A DNA stretch of 64,000 nt from Pseudonocardia cypriaca (lineage in GTDB: Bacteria > Actinomycetota > Actinomycetes > Mycobacteriales > Pseudonocardiaceae). The position numbers and the translations under genes are program-made. Below are positions 48,558 through 57,945 of the stretch, in pieces (positions within the stretch are counted from its first letter, which is position 1; every line of letters begins with the position of its first letter). Location of the stretch: contig NZ_VFPH01000001.1 of assembly GCF_006717045.1 (NCBI RefSeq), positions 868,001-932,000 of the forward strand, in the 5' to 3' direction. A model generated the notes under the pieces. It was not told the DNA's origin. It did no database searches and saw only the letters and a program-made list of their open reading frames with translations.

Positions 48558-49733
48558 ATGGGGAACGCGCACGTGGTACGGGACTACTACGGGACACTGG
48601 GCGTCGCGCCAGACGCCGGCCCAGACGACATCAAGCGGGCCTACCGCAAGCTGGCGCGTGAGCTGCACCCCGACGTCAACCCGGACCCGGAGGCGCAGGA
48701 GCGCTTCCGCGAGGTCAGCGCCGCGTACGAGGTGCTGTCCGACCCGGAGAAGCGCCGCATAGTCGACCTCGGCGGCGACCCGCTGGGCAACGGCAGGGGC
48801 GGCGGGGCAGCCGGTGCGGCCGACCCGTTCAGCGCGTTCGGTTTCGGCGACATCATGGACGCGTTCTTCGGCGGCCAGGGCGGTCCGCGTGGCCGGGGCC
48901 CGCGCAGCCGGGTGCAGCCGGGCGCCGACGCCCTGATCCGGATGCACCTCACCCTCGAGGAGTGCGCCACCGGCGTCACCCGCGATCTCACGGTCGACAC
49001 CGCCGTGCTCTGCCACGAGTGCAGCGGCTCGGGCTGCGCGCCGGGCAGCGCTCCCACGATGTGCGACATCTGCAACGGCCGCGGCGAGGTGCAGAGCGTG
49101 CAGCGCTCGTTCCTCGGCCAGGTCGTCACCTCGCGGCCCTGCCCCAACTGCCGCGGCTTCGGCGAGGTGATCCCCGAGCCGTGCCGGCAGTGCGGCGGCG
49201 ACGGGCGCGTGCGCTCGCGGCGCACGGTGGGCGTGCGCATCCCGCCGGGCGTCGCCGACGGCATGCGGGTGCGGCTGGCCGGGCAGGGCGAGGTCGGCCC
49301 GGGCGGCGGCCCCGCAGGCGACCTCTACGTGGAGGTCGAGGAGGAGCCGCACGACCTGTTCACCCGCGACGGCGCCGACCTGCACTGCACCGTGCAGCTG
49401 CCGATGACGGCCGCGGCGCTGGGCACCACGCTGCCGCTGCCCACCCTCGACGGCGTCGAGGAGCTGCACCTGGAGCCGGGCACCCAGGCCGGCACCGTGC
49501 GCACCCTGCGGGGCAAGGGCATGCCGCGGCTGCGCTCCACCGGGCGCGTCGACGGTCACGGCGACCTGATGGTGCACGTCGACGTCGTCGTGCCCACCAA
49601 GCTCGACGCCAAGCAGACCGAGCTGCTGCGCCAGCTCGCGGCGTTGCGCGGTGAGGAGCAACCCGACCTCGCGGGCGGCAACCGCAACGGGCACGGCATC
49701 TTCTCGCGGCTGCGCGACTCGTTCGGCCGATGA
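48558..49733 (+). CDS. dnaJ: Chaperone DnaJ
   Basis: A 391-aa type I DnaJ. The J domain has HPD in ELHPDVNPD, followed by a G/F-rich linker, four zinc motifs (CHECSGSGCAPG, CDICNGRGEV, CPNCRGFGEV, CRQCGGDGRV) and C-terminal substrate domains. It works with DnaK and GrpE. The gene follows hrcA, the standard dnaJ2 arrangement in actinobacteria. ATG 48558; its stop overlaps the hydrolase start by 4 nt. Confidence 0.96.
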   Translation: MGNAHVVRDYYGTLGVAPDAGPDDIKRAYRKLARELHPDVNPDPEAQERFREVSAAYEVLSDPEKRRIVDLGGDPLGNGRGGGAAGAADPFSAFGFGDIMDAFFGGQGGPRGRGPRSRVQPGADALIRMHLTLEECATGVTRDLTVDTAVLCHECSGSGCAPGSAPTMCDICNGRGEVQSVQRSFLGQVVTSRPCPNCRGFGEVIPEPCRQCGGDGRVRSRRTVGVRIPPGVADGMRVRLAGQGEVGPGGGPAGDLYVEVEEEPHDLFTRDGADLHCTVQLPMTAAALGTTLPLPTLDGVEELHLEPGTQAGTVRTLRGKGMPRLRSTGRVDGHGDLMVHVDVVVPTKLDAKQTELLRQLAALRGEEQPDLAGGNRNGHGIFSRLRDSFGR

Positions 49734-50497
49734 CGCTGATCGACGTCGGCGGCCTGCCCACGTGGTACGCCGAGTACGGCGACGGGGAGCCGCTGGTCTA
49801 CCTGCACGGCGGGTTCTCCAGCTCGCGCGAGTTCGCACCGGTGCGCGAGGCGTACGCCGAGCGGTTCCACGTCTTCACACCCGATCGACGCGGCCACGGG
49901 CACACCCCCGACGTGCCGGGCCCGTTCAGCTACGAGCTGTACGCGGAGGACGCCGTCGCCTTTCTCGACGAGGTCGTCGGCGGGCCGGCGCACCTCGTCG
50001 GCTACAGCGACGGCGCGATCACCGCGCTGCTCGTGGGGCTCGCCCGCCCCGACCTCGTGCGCCGGATGGTGCTGATCAGCGGCCAGTTCCACCAGAACGG
50101 CCTGATCCCGGCGTTCTTCCACGGGCCGGACGCGGTGGCCGAGCTGCAGGAGTCCGTGCTCGGGGTCTGGTACGCCGAGGATTCCCCGGACGGCGGCGAG
50201 CACTTCCCGGTGGTCGCGGCGAAGATCATCGAGAGCGCACTCACCGGGCCGACGCTCGCCGCCGAGCAGCTCGCCGGGGTTCCGGCCCGCACGCTCGTGC
50301 TGTCCGGTGACGACGACGCGATCACCCTCGAGCACACGATCGAGATGTACCGGTCGCTCCCGGAGGCCGAGCTCGCGGTGGTGCCCGGCACCTCGCACGT
50401 GCTGGTCATGGAGAAGCCCGCGCTGGTCACCCAGCTCGTGCTGGACTTCCTCACCTCGGACGCGGCGCCAACGATCATGCCCATCCGCCGCGCGTGA
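49730..50497 (+). CDS. Alpha/beta-hydrolase
   Basis: A 255-aa hydrolase coupled to dnaJ (ATGA overlap). The oxyanion region is LHGGFSSSREF, the nucleophile elbow GYSDG, and the catalytic Asp/His are in GDDDAIT and PGTSHVL. Substrate unknown. It sits between dnaJ and rsmE, a spot often occupied by small unrelated enzymes. Confidence 0.85.
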   Translation: MTLIDVGGLPTWYAEYGDGEPLVYLHGGFSSSREFAPVREAYAERFHVFTPDRRGHGHTPDVPGPFSYELYAEDAVAFLDEVVGGPAHLVGYSDGAITALLVGLARPDLVRRMVLISGQFHQNGLIPAFFHGPDAVAELQESVLGVWYAEDSPDGGEHFPVVAAKIIESALTGPTLAAEQLAGVPARTLVLSGDDDAITLEHTIEMYRSLPEAELAVVPGTSHVLVMEKPALVTQLVLDFLTSDAAPTIMPIRRA

Positions 50498-51231
50498 CCA
50501 CTGCACCGCTGTTCCTGCTCGACCCGCTCCCCGAGGCGGGTCCGGCCCGGCTGGACGGGCCGGAGGGCCGGCACGCCGCCACCGTCAAGCGGCTGCGCCC
50601 GGGTGAGACCGTGCTGCTCTGCGACGGCCGCGGCGGGCTCGCGCACGCCGTGGTCGACACCGCAGGCCGCGACACCGTCGACCTCACGATCACCGCCCGG
50701 GCCGACGCCGACCCGCCCAGCCCTCGGGTGGTCCTCGCCCAGGCGCTCGTGAAGGGCGACCGCGGCGAGCTGGCGGTCGAGCTCGCCACCGAGGCGGGCG
50801 TGGACGGGATCCTGCCCTGGCGCGCCGCGCGCTGCGTGGCCCGCTGGGAGGAGGGGCCGCGGGGGGAGAAGGCACTTGGCCGCTGGCGCAGCACCGCGCG
50901 CGAGGCCGCGAAGCAGGCCCGCAGGCCGTGGCTGCCCGTTGTCGAGCAGCCCGTCACCACCGCTGCGCTCGCCCGCCGCGTCGCCGGGGCCGACCTCGCG
51001 GTCGTGCTGCACGAGGCCGCCCCGGAACGGCTCGCCGACCTCGCGCTGCCGCCGCGCGGTGAGCTGCTGCTCGTGGTCGGCCCGGAAGGTGGGATCACCG
51101 ACGCCGAGATCGGGACGCTCGTCGAGGCCGGCGCGCGGCCGGTGCGGCTGGGCCCGGAGGTACTGCGCGCATCGACGGCCGCAGCCGTGGCACTGGGCGC
51201 ATTGGGTGTGCTCACCGCGCGGTGGGGGTGA
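50494..51231 (+). CDS. rsmE: 16S rRNA (uracil1498-N3)-methyltransferase RsmE
   Basis: A 245-aa SPOUT methyltransferase with an N-terminal PUA-like domain (GPEGRHAATVKRLRPGETVL), VLAQALVKGDRGELAVE, and the trefoil-knot motifs VVGPEGGITDAEI and LGPEVLRASTAAAVAL. It methylates U1498 of 16S rRNA. Start GTG 50494 overlaps the hydrolase stop by 4 nt, making the last gene of the hrcA-dnaJ operon. The following gap (51232-51427) shows nothing distinctive. Confidence 0.94.
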   Translation: MTTAPLFLLDPLPEAGPARLDGPEGRHAATVKRLRPGETVLLCDGRGGLAHAVVDTAGRDTVDLTITARADADPPSPRVVLAQALVKGDRGELAVELATEAGVDGILPWRAARCVARWEEGPRGEKALGRWRSTAREAAKQARRPWLPVVEQPVTTAALARRVAGADLAVVLHEAAPERLADLALPPRGELLLVVGPEGGITDAEIGTLVEAGARPVRLGPEVLRASTAAAVALGALGVLTARWG

Positions 51232-51427
51232 CATTCCCGGTCATCCGGGTGAGACAAGGTTCCCCAGGTCGTGGCGGGGGTACCGTTCGTCTGTTCCGGT
51301 TCCGAACCGCGGGTGCTCGCACCCACGGGGCCGCCGGCGAGTCCCCCCAGCCGGCGGAGCCGCGTCGCGGTGGGTGTACCCCCCACGTCCACCGCGGCGT
51401 GGCATCCGAACGTGCGATGCTCGCCCC

Positions 51428-52216
51428 GTGCCGACGCCGCTCGCCATCCCCTACGGCGACCATCCCAGCCAGTTCGGCGAGCTCACCCTCCCCGACGGTG
51501 AGCCGCGCGGCGTCGTCGTCGTGGTGCACGGCGGGTTCTGGCGCAGGCGCTTCGGCCTCGAGCTCGGCCGGCCGCTCGCGGCCGACCTCGTGGCCGCCGG
51601 GTACGCCGCCTGGAACATCGAGTACCGGCGCGTGGGCGGCGACGGTGGCTGGCCCGCCACGTTCGAGGACGCCGCCGCTGCTGTCGATCTCCTCGCCGGC
51701 CGGGACCTGCCCATGGACCGGATCGTGGCCGTCGGGCACTCGGCCGGCGGGCACCTCGCCACCTGGCTCGCCGCGCGCCCCGGCCTGCCACCGGGCACCC
51801 CCGGCGCGGGCCCGGCCGTGCGGCTGCGCGGTGTGGTCAGCCAGGCCGGTGTGCTGGACCTCGTGGACGCGGAGCGGAACGGCGTGGGCAACGGCGCGGC
51901 CACGGACCTGCTCGGTGGCGGCCCGGACGACGTGCCCGACCGGTACGCCCTCGCCTCGCCGGTGGAACGGCTGCCGATCGGCGTCCACGTCGTGTGCGTG
52001 CACGGCACCGCCGACGTCAACGTGCCCATCCGGCAGAGCGAGCGCTTCGTGGCGGCGGCCGGGGACGAGGCGGAGCTGGTGACCCTGGCGGGGGTGGAGC
52101 ACTTCGCGCTGATCGACCCGGCGACGCACGCGTGGCACGTGTGTCGGGACGCGGTGGAGCGGCTGTGCGAACCGCGCGACCCGATCACTACTGAAAGGGA
52201 TTGGTTCGACACATAG
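51428..52216 (+). CDS. Alpha/beta-hydrolase, esterase/kynurenine-formamidase-like
   Basis: A 262-aa hydrolase: oxyanion motif VVHGGFWRRRF (HGGxW), nucleophile GHSAGGHLATWLA and C-terminal GTADVNVP (Asp) and GVEHFAL (His). The HGGxW form is shared by kynurenine formamidases and acetyl-esterase/BD-FAE proteins. GTG 51428 is the family-consistent start. Confidence 0.82.
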   Translation: MPTPLAIPYGDHPSQFGELTLPDGEPRGVVVVVHGGFWRRRFGLELGRPLAADLVAAGYAAWNIEYRRVGGDGGWPATFEDAAAAVDLLAGRDLPMDRIVAVGHSAGGHLATWLAARPGLPPGTPGAGPAVRLRGVVSQAGVLDLVDAERNGVGNGAATDLLGGGPDDVPDRYALASPVERLPIGVHVVCVHGTADVNVPIRQSERFVAAAGDEAELVTLAGVEHFALIDPATHAWHVCRDAVERLCEPRDPITTERDWFDT

Positions 52217-52237
52217 GGCGAGCGTCGCAGCGGGTCA

Positions 52238-52272
52238 CCTTAAAGATTAATGGGCTACCTTAGAGATTTGTG
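52238..52272 (+). promoter_or_regulatory. AT-rich direct-repeat element upstream of the kinase-like gene
   Basis: CCTTAAAGATTAATG (52238-52252) and CCTTAGAGATTTGTG (52258-52272) repeat with a 20-bp period, about two helical turns, in the most AT-rich stretch of the locality, 33-67 nt before the kinase-like start. A plausible activator site or promoter. Confidence 0.5.
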
Positions 52273-52304
52273 ACAAGGCGCGCTGTTCGTGCCAGGCTCG
52301 AGGT

Positions 52305-54590
52305 GTGAATCAGCCTTTCCGGAGCTCGTACCACGAAGAGCTGTTCGGGCCCTACCGCCTCGAGGTCCTGCTCGGCCGCGGCGGAATGGGTGAGGTGTTC
52401 CGTGCTTTCGACACCGAGCGCGAGCGGGTCGTCGCCCTCAAGCGGTTGCCCGCCCGGCTGACGGGTGATCACGAGTTCCGCGCCCGGTTCGAGCGGGAAG
52501 CGCAACTGGCGGCCGGCCTGGGCAACCCGCACGTCATTCCCATTCACAGGTTCGGTGACCTCGACGGACGCCTGTTCATCGACATGCGCTTCGTCGACGG
52601 CGTCGACGTCGCCGATGTGATCAAGGCGGTCGGGCCGGTCTCGCCCGACCGGGCCGTCGCGATCATCGAACAGGCGGCCGGCGCGCTCGACGCCGCGCAC
52701 GCAGGTGGACTCGTCCATCGTGGGGTCAAGCCGTCGAACCTGTTGATCGACCGGAACGTCGACGAGTCGCTCGGCGACCACGTCTACGTCGTGGACTTCG
52801 GAGTCACCTTCGCTGATGCTGCCACCCGGACCCATTCGCTGAGCCAGACGGAGGAATTCCTCGGCGGCTTCGAGTACATGGCCCCCGAGCAGTTCGGAGG
52901 CGTGATCGACGAACGGGCCGACATCTACGCGCTCGCGTGCGTGCTGTTCGAACTGGTCACCGGGCAGAAGCCGATTCACGCCGACGGATCCGGACTTCCG
53001 GAGTGGGCACGCGCGCATCTCCACGTCGCCCCGACCGTTCCCTCGCAGATCCGGCCAGAACTGGGAACGGCGCTCGACGACGTCATCGATCGTGCGCTGG
53101 CGAAGAAGTCCGAGGATCGGTACGAGAGTGCCGGCGAGTTGGTCGTCGCGGCCAAACGCGCACTTGCCGCGGCCGGAGAACCGTCCACCGAAGCGGCAGT
53201 AATCGAGCTTGACAGCCGTGCGGACGAGTACGCCGCATTCGCGGAATGCGCGGAGCGCAAGCACATCGAGCAGGCGACCGGACGCGACGTGGTCGAGGTC
53301 GGTTCCGCGCCGGATTCGTCGGCCGCGACGGTGCAGGTCGCCGGTCCTCCTCGTCGTGCGGATGACACGTCGGTGGAGGTGCCGGGGGCGCTCTTCGTCC
53401 CGGCCGGCACCGCTGGGAACGTGTTCGAGAAGGGCGGAGCGGCCCGCTCAGGGCGGCCGGGACCTGCTGGATCACCGGCGTCTGCCGCTCACGTGCCGGC
53501 TTCCCCCACACCGTCTTCCGCACGATGGTGGCTGACGGTCGTCGCGGCGATCGCGGTCATCGGCGTTCTGGCCGCCGGGGTCGGAACCATCGCGGCCATG
53601 TCGGAGGACGCCCCGACCGATGCCGCTGAGCCGGCCACGCCTCCTGATCCGATCGGGGCGATGCCGCCGGAACGGGTCGCGCCGTCCGACGCCGGCGGCC
53701 CGACGGTCCGGGCGGTGGTGCCGGTCGGGCAGGCGCCGCAGGGTCTCGCCGTCTCCCCGGGCGGCGGGCCGGTGCTCGTCGCCAACGTCGACTCACGGAC
53801 CGTCTCGGTCATCGACCGCGACGCCGCGGCCGTGTCCGCCTCGATGCCGGTGCCCGGCACGCCGCGCTACGTCGCGGTCGGCCCGGACGGTCGCCGCGCG
53901 TACGTCAGCATGTACAGCGGCGAGGGGGCCGACAGCGCGGTGGCGGCCATCGACCTCGCCGGCGGCTCGGTCTCGGCGCTGGTGCCCAGCAGCCCGCAGC
54001 CGTACGCCCTTGCCGCCGCCCCGACCGGGGACGTCTACGTGCCGAGCCACGGCTCGGCGAGCGTCGCGATCCTCGACGGGCGGACGCTGGAGTTCGGAAG
54101 GTCCGTGACGGTTGAGCCGAACCCGCACAGTGTCGCGTTCTCCCCGTCGGGAGAGCGCGCCTACACCGCGAACCACGAGTCCGACAGCATCTCCGTCATC
54201 GACGTTGCTTCGAACACCGTGGTGACCACGACCGACGTCGGGCGCAGCCCGCACGCCCTGGCCGCCTCGCCCGACGGACGCGTCGTGGCGGTCGCGAACT
54301 ACGACGACGGCACCATCTCGTTCGTCGAGACCATCGGCAACCGAACGACCATGACGATCCCCGTCGGCCCGACGCCGCAGCATCTGACGTTCTCCGTCGA
54401 CGGTCGGCGCTTGTACGTCGTCAACGAGGACACCGATGCGGTCACCACCGTCGACGTCGCGGTCGGCGCGGTGGTGGCCACCACGCCGGTGGGCCGGAGC
54501 CCCCGTTTCGTCGTCGCGACATCCGACGGCACGACGTTGTACGTGTCCAACAGTGTTGACGGGACGGTCAGCGTCCTCGACGTGTCGTGA
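52305..54590 (+). CDS. Membrane Ser/Thr kinase-like protein with C-terminal YVTN/YncE beta-propeller; catalytic Asp absent
   Basis: A 761-aa protein. The N-terminal kinase fold (about 10-290) has glycine loop LGRGGMGEV, ATP Lys46 (VVALK), metal Asp164 (VVDFG) and MAPEQ. However, the catalytic loop reads HRGVKPSN: residue 140 is Gly (codon GGG, 52722-52724) where active kinases have Asp. A linker, one membrane helix (about 408-430) and about seven YVTN/YncE-type repeats follow (VANVDSRTVSVID, ANHESDSISVIDVASNTVV, VNEDTDAVTTVDVAVG), forming an external propeller. Known PknD-like sensors pair a kinase with a propeller; this one is probably a pseudokinase scaffold or ligand sensor. GTG 52305 has a weak GAGG. 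Confidence 0.85.
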   Translation: MNQPFRSSYHEELFGPYRLEVLLGRGGMGEVFRAFDTERERVVALKRLPARLTGDHEFRARFEREAQLAAGLGNPHVIPIHRFGDLDGRLFIDMRFVDGVDVADVIKAVGPVSPDRAVAIIEQAAGALDAAHAGGLVHRGVKPSNLLIDRNVDESLGDHVYVVDFGVTFADAATRTHSLSQTEEFLGGFEYMAPEQFGGVIDERADIYALACVLFELVTGQKPIHADGSGLPEWARAHLHVAPTVPSQIRPELGTALDDVIDRALAKKSEDRYESAGELVVAAKRALAAAGEPSTEAAVIELDSRADEYAAFAECAERKHIEQATGRDVVEVGSAPDSSAATVQVAGPPRRADDTSVEVPGALFVPAGTAGNVFEKGGAARSGRPGPAGSPASAAHVPASPTPSSARWWLTVVAAIAVIGVLAAGVGTIAAMSEDAPTDAAEPATPPDPIGAMPPERVAPSDAGGPTVRAVVPVGQAPQGLAVSPGGGPVLVANVDSRTVSVIDRDAAAVSASMPVPGTPRYVAVGPDGRRAYVSMYSGEGADSAVAAIDLAGGSVSALVPSSPQPYALAAAPTGDVYVPSHGSASVAILDGRTLEFGRSVTVEPNPHSVAFSPSGERAYTANHESDSISVIDVASNTVVTTTDVGRSPHALAASPDGRVVAVANYDDGTISFVETIGNRTTMTIPVGPTPQHLTFSVDGRRLYVVNEDTDAVTTVDVAVGAVVATTPVGRSPRFVVATSDGTTLYVSNSVDGTVSVLDVS

Positions 54591-54648
54591 CGTGCGCGAT
54601 TTCCAATAAGTTGGGCTCGTGCACTGCGCCGAGCCCCGGGAGCAACCC

Positions 54649-55410
54649 ATGTCCGTGCTGTCCGACCTGCTTGCGGCGCTGCGCGACCGCACCGTCGAGG
54701 TCATCGACCTGACCGCCCCGCTGCAGGCGGACACGCCGGTCCTGCAGCTGCCGCCGCCGTTCGCCAACGCTTCGGCGTTCGGGCTCTCCGAGATCAGCCG
54801 CTACGACGACCGCGGCCCGGCCTGGTACTGGAACGACATCCACACCTCCGAGCACACCGGCACGCACTTCGACGCGCCGGTCCACTGGGTCACGGCGAAG
54901 GACGGGGAGGACATCGCACAGGTCGCGCCGCAGAAGCTGCTCGCACCCGCCGCGGTGCTCGACCTCGCCGACCAGGCGGCCTCGAACCCCGACTTCCTCC
55001 TCGAGATCGAGCACGTGCGGGCGTGGGAGAAGGAGCACGGGCCGCTGCCGGAGGGCGGGTGGCTGCTCTACCGCACGGGCTGGGACGCGCGCAGCGCTGA
55101 CGCCGAGGCGTTCCTGAACGCGGGCGCGACGCCGGGGATCTCGGTCGAGTGCGCGAAGTGGCTCGCCGAGGAGGCCCCGGTGATCGGGATCGGCGTGGAG
55201 ACCGTCGGAACGGACGCGGGCGCGGCCCACGGCTTCGACCCGCCGTTCCCCTGCCACAGCTTCCTGCTCGGAGCCGGCAAGTACGGGCTCACGCAGCTGC
55301 AGAACCTGGCCCAGCTGCCGCCCAGCGGGGCGGTGGTCGTGGCGGGTCCGTTGCCGATCGTCGGCGGGTCCGGCAGCCCGGCGCGCGTCTTGGCATTGGT
55401 GGAGCGGTGA
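54649..55410 (+). CDS. Cyclase family (kynurenine-formamidase-like) hydrolase
   Basis: A 253-aa metal-dependent hydrolase of the cyclase family. The metal motif is EHTGTHFDAPVHW (HxGTHxDxPxH), and an Asp/Glu/His set (GVETVGTDAGAAHGFDPPFPCH) follows. Members open cyclic amides or act as isatin hydrolase and arylformamidase-like enzymes. ATG 54649 has GGGAG 8 nt upstream. It overlaps the ThDP enzyme start by 4 nt, so the two serve one pathway. Confidence 0.85.
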   Translation: MSVLSDLLAALRDRTVEVIDLTAPLQADTPVLQLPPPFANASAFGLSEISRYDDRGPAWYWNDIHTSEHTGTHFDAPVHWVTAKDGEDIAQVAPQKLLAPAAVLDLADQAASNPDFLLEIEHVRAWEKEHGPLPEGGWLLYRTGWDARSADAEAFLNAGATPGISVECAKWLAEEAPVIGIGVETVGTDAGAAHGFDPPFPCHSFLLGAGKYGLTQLQNLAQLPPSGAVVVAGPLPIVGGSGSPARVLALVER

Positions 55411-57032
55411 CGGTCGCCGAACTCGTCGGACGCGCCCTCGCCGAGCTGGGCGTCGGCCACGCGTTCGGGGTGGTCGGCAGCGGCAACTTCCACGTGACGA
55501 ACGCGCTGCGCGCGGGCGGCGTCGGGTACGTCGCCGCCCGGCACGAGGGCGGGGCCGCCACGATGGCCGACGCGTACGCCCGCACCAGCGGGCGGGTCGG
55601 CGTGCTCACGGTGCACCAGGGCTGCGGGCTCACCAACGCGCTGACCGGCATCACCGAGGCCGCGAAGAGCCGCACCCCGATGATCGTGCTCGCCGCCGAC
55701 ACCGGGGCGGGCGCGGTGCGCTCGAACTTCCGGATCGACCAGGACGCGCTGGCCCGGTCGGTGGGAGCGGTGGCCGAGCGGGTGCACTCAGCCGGTACGG
55801 CGCTCGACGACGTCGTCCGCGCCTACCGGACCGCCGTCGAGCAGCGCCGCACCGTGGTGCTCAACCTGCCGCTCGACGTGCAGGCGGCCGAAGCGGACGC
55901 AGGGCCGGTGCCCGCCGCGCAGCCGCTCGCCCCGGTCCGTCCGGGTGCGGACGCGGTCGAGGCGCTCGCGCGACTGATCGCGGGGGCGGAGCGGCCGGTC
56001 TTCGTCGCCGGTCGTGGCGCCCGCGGTGCCGGTCAGCAGCTGCGAGAGCTCGCCGCCGCTTCGGGGGCGTTGCTGGCCACGTCCGCCGTCGCGGCGGGGC
56101 TCTTCGCCGACGACCCGTGGTCGCTGGGGATCTCCGGCGGCTTCGCCACGCCGCTCGCGGCCGAGCTGATCTCCGGAGCCGACCTGGTCGTCGGGTGGGG
56201 CTGCGCGCTCAACATGTGGACGATGCGCCACGGCGCGCTCATCGGCCCGGACGCCACGGTCGTGCAGGTGGACCTGGACGCCGACGCGATCGGCGCCAAC
56301 CGTCCGGTGCACCTGGGCGTGCTGGGCGACGTCCGCGCGACGGCGGCGGACGTCCGTGCCGCGCTCGACGGGCCGCGCACCGGCTACCGCACGCCGCAGG
56401 TCGCGGCCGCGGTCGCCGAGCGCGGCCGCTGGCGCGACGAGCCCCACAAGGACCTGACCGGCGCCGACGGCATCGACCCCCGCACACTCACGATCGCCCT
56501 TGACGACCTGCTTCCCACCGAACGGACGGTGGCCGTCGACTCGGGCAACTTCATGGGCTACCCGAGCGCCTACCTCCGGGTTCCCGACGAGCACGGCTTC
56601 TGCCTCACCCAGGGCTTCCAGTCGATTGGGCTCGGGCTGGCCACCGCGATCGGCGCCGCCGTCGCCCGGCCGGACCGGCTCACGGTGGCTGCGCTGGGTG
56701 ACGGCGGGGCGCTGATGTCGGCGGCCGAGCTGGAGACGGTGACGCGCCTGGGCCTGTCGATGGTGGTCGTGGTGTACGACGACCGCGGCTACGGCGCCGA
56801 GGTGCACCACTTCACCGGCGAGGACCCGGCGACGGTCGTGTTCCCGGACACCGACATCGCCGCGATCGGCCGGGGGTACGGCTTCGAGGCCGTCACCGTG
56901 AACGCGCCCGCGGACCTCGACGCCGTGGCGCAGTGGGTGGCCGGGCCGCGGAGGGCCCCTCTGCTGGTGCACGCCCGCATCGCGTCCGACGGTGGCTCGT
57001 GGTGGCTGGCGGAGGCCTTCCGCGGCCACTGA
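55407..57032 (+). CDS. Thiamine-diphosphate-dependent enzyme (acetolactate synthase-like)
   Basis: A 541-aa ThDP enzyme with the three standard domains. The catalytic Glu is in ARHEGGAATMADAYAR (about residue 48), the central domain in RPVFVAGRGARG, and the C-terminal ThDP/Mg motif in LGDGGALMSAAEL (GDG) followed by YDDRGYG. The family includes decarboxylases, carboligases and sulfoacetaldehyde acetyltransferase-type enzymes; substrate unknown. Start GTG 55407 within the cyclase stop suggests the cyclase product feeds it. Confidence 0.85.
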   Translation: MTVAELVGRALAELGVGHAFGVVGSGNFHVTNALRAGGVGYVAARHEGGAATMADAYARTSGRVGVLTVHQGCGLTNALTGITEAAKSRTPMIVLAADTGAGAVRSNFRIDQDALARSVGAVAERVHSAGTALDDVVRAYRTAVEQRRTVVLNLPLDVQAAEADAGPVPAAQPLAPVRPGADAVEALARLIAGAERPVFVAGRGARGAGQQLRELAAASGALLATSAVAAGLFADDPWSLGISGGFATPLAAELISGADLVVGWGCALNMWTMRHGALIGPDATVVQVDLDADAIGANRPVHLGVLGDVRATAADVRAALDGPRTGYRTPQVAAAVAERGRWRDEPHKDLTGADGIDPRTLTIALDDLLPTERTVAVDSGNFMGYPSAYLRVPDEHGFCLTQGFQSIGLGLATAIGAAVARPDRLTVAALGDGGALMSAAELETVTRLGLSMVVVVYDDRGYGAEVHHFTGEDPATVVFPDTDIAAIGRGYGFEAVTVNAPADLDAVAQWVAGPRRAPLLVHARIASDGGSWWLAEAFRGH

Positions 57033-57043
57033 CGGCGATGCGG

Positions 57044-57922
57044 TCACCCCACCCGTTGCCGACCCGGGGTGACCTTCGCGGGCGCCAGCTCGTCGAGGAT
57101 CTCCACGAACTCGCCGGGGTGGATCTGGAACCGCACGTGGCTGCTGTCGATCGAGCGCACGTCCGTCGGGTTGTCCGGGGTGAGGGCGTCGGCCTCCGCG
57201 ATGAACCGGTCCTGGAGGGCGGGCGGCACGGAGCGGTCCGCGGTGAGCCGGACGTACGTGCGCGGGATCCGCCCCCAGGTGCCGGCCTGCCCGCGGGTGG
57301 CGGCCTCGTCGACGGAGATGGTCTCGTCGGCCTCCTGGTGGTGCAGGTAGGCCAGCAGCTCGGTGCGGGAGCCGTCGGCGAGCACGGCGACCTGCAGCCG
57401 GTCGAGCACGTCCGGGTCGCCGGTGCGCCAGTTCAGCCGGATCGCGCCGACCTGCGCCGGGTCGGCGAGCGGGACGAGCCCGGTGTCGCCCAGCAGGCTC
57501 TCGGCGTTCTCCGGGCCGGCCGAGTACTCGCTGACGGTCGCGTCCACGCAGCACCACGCCGCGACGTAGACGAGCCGGTCCACCAGCTCGGGGACGGCGT
57601 TGCCGACGGCCGTGAGGGTGAGGCCACCGCGACTGTGCCCGACGAGGACGACGGGCCCGTTCGCGCGAGCGCGGCGCAGCACCTCGGTGACGGCGGCGAC
57701 GTCGTCGGCCGTGCCGATCCCGGCCATGCCGCTCGGCTCGGTCGCGAGCGCCTCCGGGTCCTGGGTGCCGAGGTAGCCGCTGGGGATCGTCGCGCCGAGT
57801 CCGTGGCCGGGCAGGTCGACGGCGAGCGCCCGGTGCCCGCGCAGCGTGAGCTCGCGGACCGTCGGCGCCCATGCCGCCGAGTTGCAGAAGGATCCGTGCA
57901 CGAGGACGAACGTGGTGACCAT
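57044..57922 (-). CDS. Alpha/beta-hydrolase
   Basis: A 292-aa hydrolase: FVLVHGSFCNSAAW (oxyanion), nucleophile GHSRGGLTL, and the C-terminal IDSSHVRF His. The HGSF/GHSRGG pattern matches esterases of the salicylate/MenH-like group. ATG 57922 has GAGAGGG upstream; the GTG 9 nt earlier is a minor alternative. It converges on the ThDP enzyme 11 nt away, and its start lies 23 nt downstream of the GH16 stop, so the two form a minus-strand operon. Confidence 0.82.
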   Translation of the reverse strand: MVTTFVLVHGSFCNSAAWAPTVRELTLRGHRALAVDLPGHGLGATIPSGYLGTQDPEALATEPSGMAGIGTADDVAAVTEVLRRARANGPVVLVGHSRGGLTLTAVGNAVPELVDRLVYVAAWCCVDATVSEYSAGPENAESLLGDTGLVPLADPAQVGAIRLNWRTGDPDVLDRLQVAVLADGSRTELLAYLHHQEADETISVDEAATRGQAGTWGRIPRTYVRLTADRSVPPALQDRFIAEADALTPDNPTDVRSIDSSHVRFQIHPGEFVEILDELAPAKVTPGRQRVG

Positions 57923-57945
57923 GCCCAACACCCTCTCCCAGGCGG

